Below are positions 1-6,162 of a stretch of DNA of 9,987 nucleotides, in pieces. The first letter of the stretch is position 1; every line of letters starts with the position of its first letter. The position numbers and the translations under genes were made by a program. Origin of the DNA: Klebsiella pneumoniae (GTDB lineage Bacteria; Pseudomonadota; Gammaproteobacteria; Ga0077536); NCBI GenBank assembly GCA_945873015.1, contig CAMCBY010000111.1, positions 1-9,987 on the forward strand, written 5' to 3'. The notes beneath the pieces were generated by a model. It made no database searches. It saw only the letters and a program-made list of their open reading frames with translations, and was not told where the DNA came from.

Positions 1-625
1 GGAGATCGTCGGTGCCGAAGCGCGTCCGCCGGAATGGGACTGGTTCTATTACATGCGCGGCATCGGCGACGAACTGCTGATGTCAGAGGTCGCGCGCGAG
101 CGCGGTGTGAGTGGCGCCGAGGCGATGATCGACATTGCCATCGAAACCAATGGCAATGCGTTCTTCCGTCAGCCGCTCGCCAACGAAGATCAGGATCACG
201 TGCTGACCATGATGAAGCACCCACGCAGTGTGGTGACGTTCTCCGATTCGGGCGCCCACGTTGCGCAGATCATGGATTCATCGCTGCAGACCCATCTCTT
301 GAGTCACTGGGTGCGTGACAAGCAGGCTTTCAGCCTGGAAGAAGCGGTGCGCCTCATCACCCACGATACCGCCACCGCCTGGGGGCTGTATGACCGTGGC
401 CTGGTGCGCGAAGGCCTCAACGCAGATCTGGTGATCTTCGACCCGGACACCATCAATCAGAACATGCCGGAGCTGGTCAACGATCTGCCGGCCGGCGCGC
501 AGCGTTTGAAGCAGACCGCGCGCGGCATCAGTGCCTCCATCGTTAATGGTGAAGTGCTGCTCGAGAACAACATCCCGACCGGCAATCTGCCCGGGCAACT
601 GGTGCGCGGGCCGCTGGCGCGGTAG
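1..625 (+). CDS. N-acyl-D-amino-acid deacylase-type amidohydrolase (C-terminal part, 5' truncated)
   Basis: The reading frame is open from base 2 (EIVGAEARPPEWDWFYY...) to the TAG at 623-625, giving 207 residues. The true start lies upstream of the window, since family members are about 500-580 aa. The fragment looks like the C-terminal half of amidohydrolase family 3 (D-aminoacylase, COG3653), metal-dependent TIM-barrel enzymes that hydrolyse N-acyl-D-amino acids or related amides. Key signals are the TFSDSGAH motif near fragment residues 81-86, whose Asp matches the conserved catalytic/metal aspartate of D-aminoacylases, and the SLEEAVRLITHDTATAWGLYDRG segment. The latter matches the usual helix before the return to the C-terminal beta-sandwich (GLNADLVIFDP, then SIVNGEVLLENN). 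Substrate cannot be read from this fragment. A REPIN begins 16 bp after the stop, and the next gene is convergent. Confidence 0.85.
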   Translation, partial: EIVGAEARPPEWDWFYYMRGIGDELLMSEVARERGVSGAEAMIDIAIETNGNAFFRQPLANEDQDHVLTMMKHPRSVVTFSDSGAHVAQIMDSSLQTHLLSHWVRDKQAFSLEEAVRLITHDTATAWGLYDRGLVREGLNADLVIFDPDTINQNMPELVNDLPAGAQRLKQTARGISASIVNGEVLLENNIPTGNLPGQLVRGPLAR

Positions 626-641
626 GACAGGGACATCGATA

Positions 642-738
642 TTGTGGGTCAGACTTCAGTCTGACATTCCTTGTCACCGAGTAGCGATGTTCAACTCGGT
701 GATGCGCCCTGAGTGTCAGACTGAAGTCTGACCCACAA
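642..738. repeat. REPIN-like element, copy 1 (two inverted REP palindromes)
   Basis: The ends 642-666 and 714-738 are perfect 25-bp inverted repeats around a 47-bp spacer. Each end contains its own palindrome, GTCAGACT-TC-AGTCTGAC (648-665 on the left), preceded by the tetranucleotide GTGG. This is the layout of REP sequences, a GTAG/GTGG-type head followed by a hairpin, and two inverted REPs make a REPIN/BIME. The spacer carries a further 9-bp stem (674-682 with 694-702). A second copy with the same ends lies at 7898-7982. REPs are typically mobilised in trans by RAYT (IS200/IS605-like tyrosine) transposases; none is in this window. Confidence 0.9.
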
Positions 739-739
739 A

Positions 740-1585
740 TCAACCACTACGCGCGACAACCACCCACGTCGCGCCATTCAACACCACCCGCCCATCGCGT
801 TCGGCATTGCCGAGCGCTTCACGCATCGCGTCCAGCGCGGCGGCGCGGTCGTCGTCATTGGCTTCGCGCAGCGGTTGGGCCGCCGGGCCCATATTGGTCA
901 GCCAATCCATCGCTTCATCCAGACTGCCGAGGTCGATGGGTCGATCGACCGCTTCAAACTCGATGCCACTGAAACCTGCGCGGGTGAGGATGTCCGTCAC
1001 CCGCTCGCGTTTGGCAAACGAGAACGGCCCCGGCGCGCCCGGTTCGGGTTTGGCCGGTGCCGGCAGCACGGTGAAGGCTGCACTGGCGGCGAGGCCCATC
1101 CACGGGTTTTCGTTGAGTCCGCGCCAGCACAGGAAACACAGCCGCGCACCCGCTTTCAGCGCACGGCGCAGATTGGCGAAGGCCGCGTGCGGATCGGGAA
1201 AGAACATCACGCCGAAGCGTGAGGTCAGCACATCGTAACTGCCGGGGGCAAAAGCATGCACAGCGGCGTCGGCGAGCAGGAATTCGAGGTTGGCGACGCC
1301 CGCGTAACGGCTGCGTGCAACTTCGAGGATGACCTTGGAGACGTCGAGACCGGTGACATGGCCGCGCTCGCCGACTGCGCGCGCAAGTGCGGCGCTGGTA
1401 ATACCCCCGCCGCAGCCTATATCCAGCACCCGCTCAGCTCCGGCCGCTGCGACCCGTTCGAGCAGGCGCGCGCTCAAGGGTTCGAGCATCGCTTCCACGC
1501 CGTCGATGTGACGCACCCAACGCGCGCCGCCTTCCTCGTTCCAATAGCTGGCCTGGTCGTTGTCTGCGGGTGTCTTGTCGCTCAT
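740..1585 (-). CDS. Class I SAM-dependent methyltransferase
   Basis: This 281-aa protein has a Rossmann-fold methyltransferase core of the Methyltransf_11/25 or UbiE-like type. The SAM-binding motif I is VLDIGCGGG at residues 53-61. The acidic residue that normally contacts the ribose is D81 in GLDVS. A post-I segment with DAA follows near 106-108, then SRFGVMFFPDPHAAFANLRRALKAG around 122-146. The C-terminal third (about 160-281) is a substrate-facing region that I cannot assign, so the methyl acceptor is unknown. The start is the ATG at 1583-1585; an AGGA about 9 nt upstream is a modest ribosome binding site. The gene is transcribed alone, divergent from the carbohydrate operon and convergent with the amidohydrolase. 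Its stop codon lies one base from the end of REPIN copy 1. Confidence 0.88.
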   Translation of the reverse strand: MSDKTPADNDQASYWNEEGGARWVRHIDGVEAMLEPLSARLLERVAAAGAERVLDIGCGGGITSAALARAVGERGHVTGLDVSKVILEVARSRYAGVANLEFLLADAAVHAFAPGSYDVLTSRFGVMFFPDPHAAFANLRRALKAGARLCFLCWRGLNENPWMGLAASAAFTVLPAPAKPEPGAPGPFSFAKRERVTDILTRAGFSGIEFEAVDRPIDLGSLDEAMDWLTNMGPAAQPLREANDDDRAAALDAMREALGNAERDGRVVLNGATWVVVARSG

Positions 1586-1754
1586 GGGGCGCAGTCCTGT
1601 CGTGCTGGGTGGTCGATGATGGCACAGCTTCCAAGAGGCCGCGACGGCGTGCCGGCGGTTGCCAAGCGGCGGTAATTGAGGTCAACTGCGCGCCTTCGAC
1701 GCCGCGCCTCGCGGTGCTGCGTTCCGCGACTATGCCCAGATATCAATCACGCTC
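1586..1754. other. Divergent intergenic region (methyltransferase / carbohydrate operon)
   Basis: These 169 bp separate two genes transcribed away from each other, so promoters for both should lie here. I see no convincing sigma-70 pair or operator. A 6-bp stem with a 9-nt loop (1709-1714 with 1724-1729) is too weak to call. No small gene is supported. Confidence 0.5.
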
Positions 1755-3188
1755 ATGACGGTCAGCCCATCGACCCTCATCATCCCGGTAGAGAACCAGG
1801 TGCGGGAACTCGACGCCAAGCTGCTGCTCGCCTGCGTCGCGGCCGAGCGCGGTTTTCCCGTCATCATCGGCTCGCGCACTTACATCAATTTTGCGATGCC
1901 CTCGCTGCCGCGCGGACTGTTTCTGGCCAAGAGCATGCGCTCGCTGAGCAAACTCATGCTCAACATCATCCGTGGTTTAGGCCACGACATCGTGGCCTGG
2001 GACGAAGAGAGTCTGGTCCGCTACGCCTCACCGGAGTATTACGCGTGGCGCTATTCCGAGGACACCTTCAAAGTCATTGACCAGCTGTTCGCGTGGGGCC
2101 GCGATGATGCCGAGTTCTTTGTCAGTTATCCCGGTTACAGCGGTGTGCCGGTGCATGTGACCGGTAACCCGCGCATTGACCAATTACGTCCCGAAGTGCG
2201 CGGCTATTTCGCACCGGAAGTGGCGGATTTAAAGCAGCGCTACGGTGACTTTATCCTGGTCAATACCAATTTTTCGTTCGTGAACAATTTTGTACCGGCG
2301 CTCAATCTCATCGAACGGGACGCCCATGGTCAGGTGCAGGTCAGTCGCACCGGGCGCGGCATGAGCGTCGAGTTTGCGCGCGGCATGGCCGACCACCAAC
2401 AGGCTATTTATGATCATTTCCGGGCCTTGCTGCCGCAACTCGCCGCGTGGTTCCCCGCGCAGCGCATCGTGTTGCGGCCCCACCCTTCGGAGAACCACGA
2501 CGTGTGGCGCGAGATCCTGAGCGACTGTCCGCAAGTGGTGGTGGCTCACCACGGCAATGTCGTGCCGTGGCTGATGGCGGCCAAGGTATTGCTGCATAAC
2601 GGCTGCACCACCGCGGTCGAGGCCAGCGTGCTCGACACGCCGGCGGTCAGCTACATGCCGGTCAGGTCCGCGACCTTTGATTACCATCTGCCGAACGGCT
2701 TGAGCCATTGTGCGTCGAGCCCGCAAGAGGTGCGCGTCATGCTGGACGAAATTCTCGTCGGCAGTCGCGGCCTGGTCGATGCCGACGTGCGCGAGCGTTT
2801 GTTCGAGCGCCATCTGGCGGCCACCCACGGTCCGCTGGCCTGCGATCGGGTGCTGGATGTGCTGGTCGCGAGCGGTTATGGCACCCGCGCCCCGGCGCGC
2901 CCGGCGCTGTTACCCTGGCTCCGCGCGTGGCTGACCGGTAACATTCGCACCTTGGTCAAGCGCGTCAACGGCATGAGGCCCAACCACCGCAACAGTGCCG
3001 CCTACCATGCGCATCGATTTCCGGGTGTGACCGTGCCCGAACTGAATGCCCGTATCGCGCGTTTCGGCGCTGAGCTTGGGCGTTTTGGTAGTGTGCGGGC
3101 CGAGGCTCTGTCACCCTACGTGTTTCGTATTCATGATCTCGACGCCGCCACCCGCGCCGGCGCGTCGCCGGCCCGCGCAGCGACTTGA
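1755..3188 (+). CDS. Surface carbohydrate biosynthesis protein (GT-B-like, putative glycosyltransferase)
   Basis: The 477-aa product resembles the 'surface carbohydrate biosynthesis protein' family (TIGR04396 type). The start LIIPVENQVRELDAKLLLA (about 8-26), followed by a Gly/Arg turn (IIGSR, 37-41), is typical of that family. A GNPRIDQLRPE segment lies at about 137-147. A GT-B-like C-terminal domain follows, with RPHPSEN at 241-247 and HNGCTTAVEASVLDTPAV at 281-298. This resembles the nucleotide-sugar binding region of capsule and teichoic polymer transferases. The tail (417-460, AHRFPGVTVPELNARIARF...) is also family-typical. No signal peptide or membrane segment is evident, so it is probably cytoplasmic. 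It is the first gene of the operon, 31 bp before the synthase ATG. The role as a transferase of the CMP-ulosonate made by the next two genes is inferred from context. The ATG at 1755 has no clear Shine-Dalgarno, but it fits the family N-terminus and no in-frame alternative start is close. Confidence 0.85.
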   Translation: MTVSPSTLIIPVENQVRELDAKLLLACVAAERGFPVIIGSRTYINFAMPSLPRGLFLAKSMRSLSKLMLNIIRGLGHDIVAWDEESLVRYASPEYYAWRYSEDTFKVIDQLFAWGRDDAEFFVSYPGYSGVPVHVTGNPRIDQLRPEVRGYFAPEVADLKQRYGDFILVNTNFSFVNNFVPALNLIERDAHGQVQVSRTGRGMSVEFARGMADHQQAIYDHFRALLPQLAAWFPAQRIVLRPHPSENHDVWREILSDCPQVVVAHHGNVVPWLMAAKVLLHNGCTTAVEASVLDTPAVSYMPVRSATFDYHLPNGLSHCASSPQEVRVMLDEILVGSRGLVDADVRERLFERHLAATHGPLACDRVLDVLVASGYGTRAPARPALLPWLRAWLTGNIRTLVKRVNGMRPNHRNSAAYHAHRFPGVTVPELNARIARFGAELGRFGSVRAEALSPYVFRIHDLDAATRAGASPARAAT

Positions 3189-3206
3189 GTCGCGCCCGCA
3201 AGACTG

Positions 3207-3212
3207 AAGGAG
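3207..3212 (+). promoter_or_regulatory. Shine-Dalgarno that decides the ulosonate synthase start
   Basis: AAGGAG at 3207-3212 ends one base before the ATG at 3214, too close for initiation, but seven bases before the in-frame ATG at 3220, which is near optimal. The second ATG is therefore the likelier start. Confidence 0.7.
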
Positions 3213-3219
3213 CATGGCA

Positions 3220-4107
3220 ATGAGCCAGCAACTGTTTCCCCGCGTCATCGCCGAAATCGGCTGCAACCACAAAGGCGAGATGGCCATCGCCCGTGACTTG
3301 ATCGAATCGGCGGCGCGTTTTGCCAAGGCCGATTTCGTCAAGTTCCAGAAGCGCTGCAATCGCGAGTTGCTGACGGAAGAGGAATACCACGCGCCGCATC
3401 CCAATCCCGCCAACAGTTATGGCGAGACCTACGGCGCGCATCGCGAATTCCTCGAATTCGACCCCGATCAGCACCGCCAGCTCATACGCTGGTGCGAGGA
3501 ATTCGGCATCGGTTATTCGACCTCGGTATGGGATATCACCTCGGCGCAGGAAATGGCGGCGCTGAATCCGGCCATGCTGAAGGTGCCGTCGGCGTGTAAT
3601 CTCAATTTCGAGATGCTGGAATTCCTGGCCCGCGAATACGCCGGCGAGATTCATATCTCCCTCGGCATGACCACTCCCGCCGAACAGGAAGAGGTGGTGT
3701 GCCTGCTGGAACGCCTCGATGTGCACCAGCGCGTGGTGCTGTATGCCTGCACCTCGGGTTATCCGGTACCGTTCGCGCAGGTATGCCTGCTGGAGATCAC
3801 GCGGCTGCGCGATTTGTACGCCGAGCGCGTCAAGGACATCGGTTTTTCCGGCCATCACTTAGGCATTGCCGTCGATGTCGCCGCCATTACGCTTGGTGCG
3901 CATTGGGTCGAGCGCCATTTCACCCTCGACCGCACCTGGAAGGGCACCGACCACCCGGCCTCGCTCGAGCCCGACGGGTTGCGCAAGCTGGTGCGCGACG
4001 TGCGTGCGGTGGCGACCGCGCTGACCTACAAACCGAGCGCGATTCTCGATGTCGAAGCGCCGCAGCGCGCCAAACTCAAACGCCTGCCTGGCGTCCATCT
4101 GCGCTGA
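3220..4107 (+). CDS. NeuB-family sialic/ulosonic acid synthase, SAF-less short form
   Basis: The protein is 295 aa from the ATG at 3220 (297 aa from 3214). NeuB-family enzymes condense PEP with a hexosamine, or with a sugar phosphate, to form nonulosonic acids. Visible family landmarks are AEIGCNHKG (E12), KFQKR (K41), LKVPSACNLN (K121), HISLGMTT, ACTSGYP, GFSGHHLG (H212) and VERHFTLDR (H233). H212 and H233 are 21 residues apart, the same spacing as the two Mn-binding histidines of meningococcal NeuB (H215/H236), so the barrel looks catalytically competent. NeuB and PseI proteins are usually about 340-360 aa with a C-terminal SAF (antifreeze-like) domain. This protein stops after the barrel at LKRLPGVHLR and lacks it. 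Its TGA overlaps the next gene's ATG (TGATG at 4105-4109), implying translational coupling. The exact substrate is unknown; the context favours a sugar phosphate. Confidence 0.88.
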   Translation: MSQQLFPRVIAEIGCNHKGEMAIARDLIESAARFAKADFVKFQKRCNRELLTEEEYHAPHPNPANSYGETYGAHREFLEFDPDQHRQLIRWCEEFGIGYSTSVWDITSAQEMAALNPAMLKVPSACNLNFEMLEFLAREYAGEIHISLGMTTPAEQEEVVCLLERLDVHQRVVLYACTSGYPVPFAQVCLLEITRLRDLYAERVKDIGFSGHHLGIAVDVAAITLGAHWVERHFTLDRTWKGTDHPASLEPDGLRKLVRDVRAVATALTYKPSAILDVEAPQRAKLKRLPGVHLR

Positions 4108-5255
4108 TGCGCTGGGTCGCCTTGCTGCCTTTGCGCGGCGGCTCAAAGTCCATTCCGGGCAAGAACCTGCGCGCCATCGCCGGCCGCCCGCTGTATACGT
4201 GGAGTCTCGAGGCGGCGCTCGATTCAGGCTGCTTCGATGCCATCTATGTCGCTTCCGACGATGCCGCGATTCGCGCCGATGCCGAAGCGCGTTATGGCGC
4301 CCGTATCGAAGTGGTGGACCGCGACCCGGCTAATGCCACCGATACCGCGAGCAGCGAAGCGGTGATGCTGGAACTGTGCGCCAAGCTCGAGTGTGATGTG
4401 CTGAGTCTCATCCAGGCCACTTCACCCCTGACCCGCGCCGAGGATTTTCGCGCCGCACGCGCGCGTTTTGAAGTTGAGCAACTCGACTCCCTGCTGACCG
4501 GCGTGGAACTGAAACGGTTCTTCTGGCGACACGACGGGCAGGCGCTCAATTACGATCCCGCGCGGCGCCCGCGCCGTCAGGATTTCGCCGGCACGGTGAT
4601 GGAGAACGGCGCGTTTTATTTCACCCGCCGGCAGCTGCTCGACGCGACCGGCGTGCGTCTCGGTGGCCGCATCGGGGTCCACGTCATGCATGAAGAATGT
4701 GCGGCCGAACTCGACGAGCCCGCCGACTGGCCGCTGGTTGAGGCGCTGCTCAAGCCGCGGATTGCGGCTGTCACCGATATCCGTCTGCTGGTGGTGGATG
4801 TGGACGGCACCCTGACCGATGCCGGTATGTATTTCGACGGGCGTGGCGAGGCGCTGAAGAAATTCGATACGCGCGACGCCAAGGGCATGCTCATGTTGCG
4901 CGACGCCGGCGTGCGGGTGTGTGTGGTGACGGCCGAGACCAGCGCAGTGGTGCGGGCGCGCATGCGCAAGCTCGGTATCACTGATTATTTCCCGGGCGTG
5001 AAAAACAAACTCGCGTGGTTGCACGAATATGCGCCGCAGTTTGGTGTGGGTCTCGCGCAGATGGCCTATATCGGCGACGATGTGAACGACCTCGATGGTC
5101 TGCGCGTTGTCGGCCTGTCGTGCTGTCCGGCCGATGCGGTGCCCGAAGTGCGGCGTGCGGTCAATTATGTGTGTCGCGACGGCGGTGGTGCCGGCGCGGT
5201 GCGTGAAGTGTGTGATCTGATTCGAGCGCGATTGGCGCCGAACACTGAGGTTTAA
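4107..5255 (+). CDS. CMP-ulosonate cytidylyltransferase fused to KdsC-like HAD phosphatase
   Basis: This 382-aa protein has two domains. Residues 1 to about 218 are a NeuA/CMP-sialic acid synthetase domain with the nucleotide-binding loop LLPLRGGSKSIPGKNL (6-21), ASDD (49-52), QATSPLTR (103-110) and MENGAFYFT (165-173). Residues about 222-378 are a KdsC-type HAD domain: motif I DVDGTLTD (D231, D233), motif II VTAET (T275), motif III lysine in GVKNK (K299/K301) and motif IV YIGDDVND (D324, D325). All catalytic positions are present, so it is probably an active phosphatase. Predicted roles are removal of phosphate from a ulosonate phosphate and activation of the free ulosonate with CTP, in the cytoplasm. 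The frame is open far upstream into the synthase gene, but the family N-terminus begins at the ATG 4107, which overlaps the preceding TGA. The fusion recalls vertebrate CMAS, which has the same domain order. Confidence 0.9.
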   Translation: MRWVALLPLRGGSKSIPGKNLRAIAGRPLYTWSLEAALDSGCFDAIYVASDDAAIRADAEARYGARIEVVDRDPANATDTASSEAVMLELCAKLECDVLSLIQATSPLTRAEDFRAARARFEVEQLDSLLTGVELKRFFWRHDGQALNYDPARRPRRQDFAGTVMENGAFYFTRRQLLDATGVRLGGRIGVHVMHEECAAELDEPADWPLVEALLKPRIAAVTDIRLLVVDVDGTLTDAGMYFDGRGEALKKFDTRDAKGMLMLRDAGVRVCVVTAETSAVVRARMRKLGITDYFPGVKNKLAWLHEYAPQFGVGLAQMAYIGDDVNDLDGLRVVGLSCCPADAVPEVRRAVNYVCRDGGGAGAVREVCDLIRARLAPNTEV

Positions 5256-5262
5256 ATAAGCG

Positions 5263-6009
5263 ATGGAATGGTTGTCTTCACCGGAAGCCTGGGTGGCCCT
5301 CGCCACCCTTACGTTTCTCGAAATCGTGCTCGGCATCGACAACATCATCTTCATCGCCATTCTGGTCGGGCGCCTGCCGCCGGAACAGCGCAAACGCGGC
5401 CGCATCATCGGCCTCGGTCTTGCGATGGGCACACGCATTCTGCTGCTGCTGGCGCTGACCTGGATAATGAAGCTCAAAACCACACTGCTGACGGTGTTTG
5501 GCGCCGAGCTGTCGGGTCGCGACTTCATTCTTCTCGGTGGCGGCCTGTTCCTGCTCGCCAAGGCCACGCTGGAAATCCATCAGGCGCTGGAAGGCGCCGA
5601 AGAAGCCGGCAAACCGGGCGGTGGCCACGCCAACTTCCTGGGCACCATCATTCAGATCGGCATCCTCGACATCGTCTTCTCGCTCGACTCGGTGATCACC
5701 GCCGTCGGTCTCGCCAGCGACATTGAAATCATGGTTGCAGCCATCGTGATCGCGGTGGCAGTGATGATGGTGGCGTCGGGCCCGATATCCGATTTTGTCG
5801 ATAACCATCCCACTATCAAGGTATTGGCCCTGAGTTTTCTGGTGATGATCGGCATGGCGCTGATCGGCGAGGGCCTCGACTTTCATATTCCCAAGGGCTA
5901 CATCTACTTTTCGATGGCGTTCTCGGTGATTGTGGAGTTGCTCAATCTGCGTATGCGTCGCCGCATGGTGGCGCCCGTCGAGTTGCGTAAAGCCATCGAC
6001 GACGACTGA
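5263..6009 (+). CDS. TerC-family integral membrane protein (putative metal ion transporter)
   Basis: The 248-aa, strongly hydrophobic protein belongs to the TerC/YgdQ/YoaE group. About seven membrane segments can be read, roughly at 10-35, 48-68, 87-103, 124-150, 155-172, 186-204 and 212-228. The two family signatures each carry buried acidic residues: FLEIVLGIDNIIF (18-30) and ILDIVFSLDSVITAVG (134-149). Some TerC relatives export Mn(II) and others protect against tellurite; the substrate here cannot be told. The ATG is 7 bp after the CMP-synthetase stop, so it is probably the last gene of the same transcript. GAGG at 5247-5250 is a distant ribosome binding site. No yybP-ykoY (Mn) riboswitch is possible in the 7-bp gap. 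A strong hairpin begins 12 bp after the stop. The link to surface sugar synthesis may be only operonic. Confidence 0.9.
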   Translation: MEWLSSPEAWVALATLTFLEIVLGIDNIIFIAILVGRLPPEQRKRGRIIGLGLAMGTRILLLLALTWIMKLKTTLLTVFGAELSGRDFILLGGGLFLLAKATLEIHQALEGAEEAGKPGGGHANFLGTIIQIGILDIVFSLDSVITAVGLASDIEIMVAAIVIAVAVMMVASGPISDFVDNHPTIKVLALSFLVMIGMALIGEGLDFHIPKGYIYFSMAFSVIVELLNLRMRRRMVAPVELRKAIDDD

Positions 6010-6020
6010 GACGCGCTTAC

Positions 6021-6057
6021 ATCGCGGGCACAGGCACCTGGTGCGCTGTCCCGCGAT
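6021..6057 (+). terminator. Strong intergenic hairpin after TerC gene (terminator-like)
   Basis: The sequence folds as an 8-bp stem (6021-6028 with 6050-6057, ATCGCGGG/CCCGCGAT), a one-base bulge, 4 bp (ACAG/CTGT), a one-base bulge on the other side, 4 bp (GCAC/GTGC) and a 3-nt CTG loop. That is 16 pairs, mostly GC. It lies 12 nt past the TerC stop and ends the operon neatly. No T-tract follows, so it is not a textbook intrinsic terminator. It may block exonucleases or act with Rho. Confidence 0.55.
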
Positions 6058-6120
6058 GAATCTTCATGACACTCGCCCCACCCTGGTCATGGCAATGGCG
6101 GCAATCGCCGTGGCTGCCGA

Positions 6121-6126
6121 TATACT
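6121..6126 (+). promoter_or_regulatory. Possible -10 box for the AOR gene
   Basis: TATACT lies 37 nt before the GTG start and after the hairpin that closes the upstream operon, so a promoter is expected near here. No good -35 box sits 16-18 nt upstream, and the element is not an extended -10, so this is tentative. Confidence 0.25.
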
Positions 6127-6162
6127 GGGTCCAAATATGCAAAGTCTTGCCAAGGGGGCCTC

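Noticed and set aside
1709..1729. TCGCGG/CCGCGA stem before the carbohydrate operon as an operator
   Set aside because: Six-base GC stems with a 9-nt loop are expected by chance in this composition.
3214..3219. First ATG of the synthase as the start
   Set aside because: The Shine-Dalgarno ends one base before it. The ATG at 3220 has proper spacing. The difference is only two residues.
2965..3858. Minus-strand open frame of 297 codons across the transferase and synthase genes
   Set aside because: It overlaps two recognised plus-strand genes and has no family features.
3699..4106. Upstream in-frame extension of the cytidylyltransferase
   Set aside because: The translation is Arg/Ala-rich nonsense lying inside the synthase gene. 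The NeuA nucleotide-binding loop starts right after the ATG at 4107, which overlaps the synthase stop.
4422..5567. Long minus-strand open frame (381 codons) opposite the cytidylyltransferase-phosphatase gene
   Set aside because: It is antisense to a clearly recognised gene, low-complexity and His/Arg-rich in translation, and crosses two gene boundaries. This is a common shadow in GC-rich DNA.
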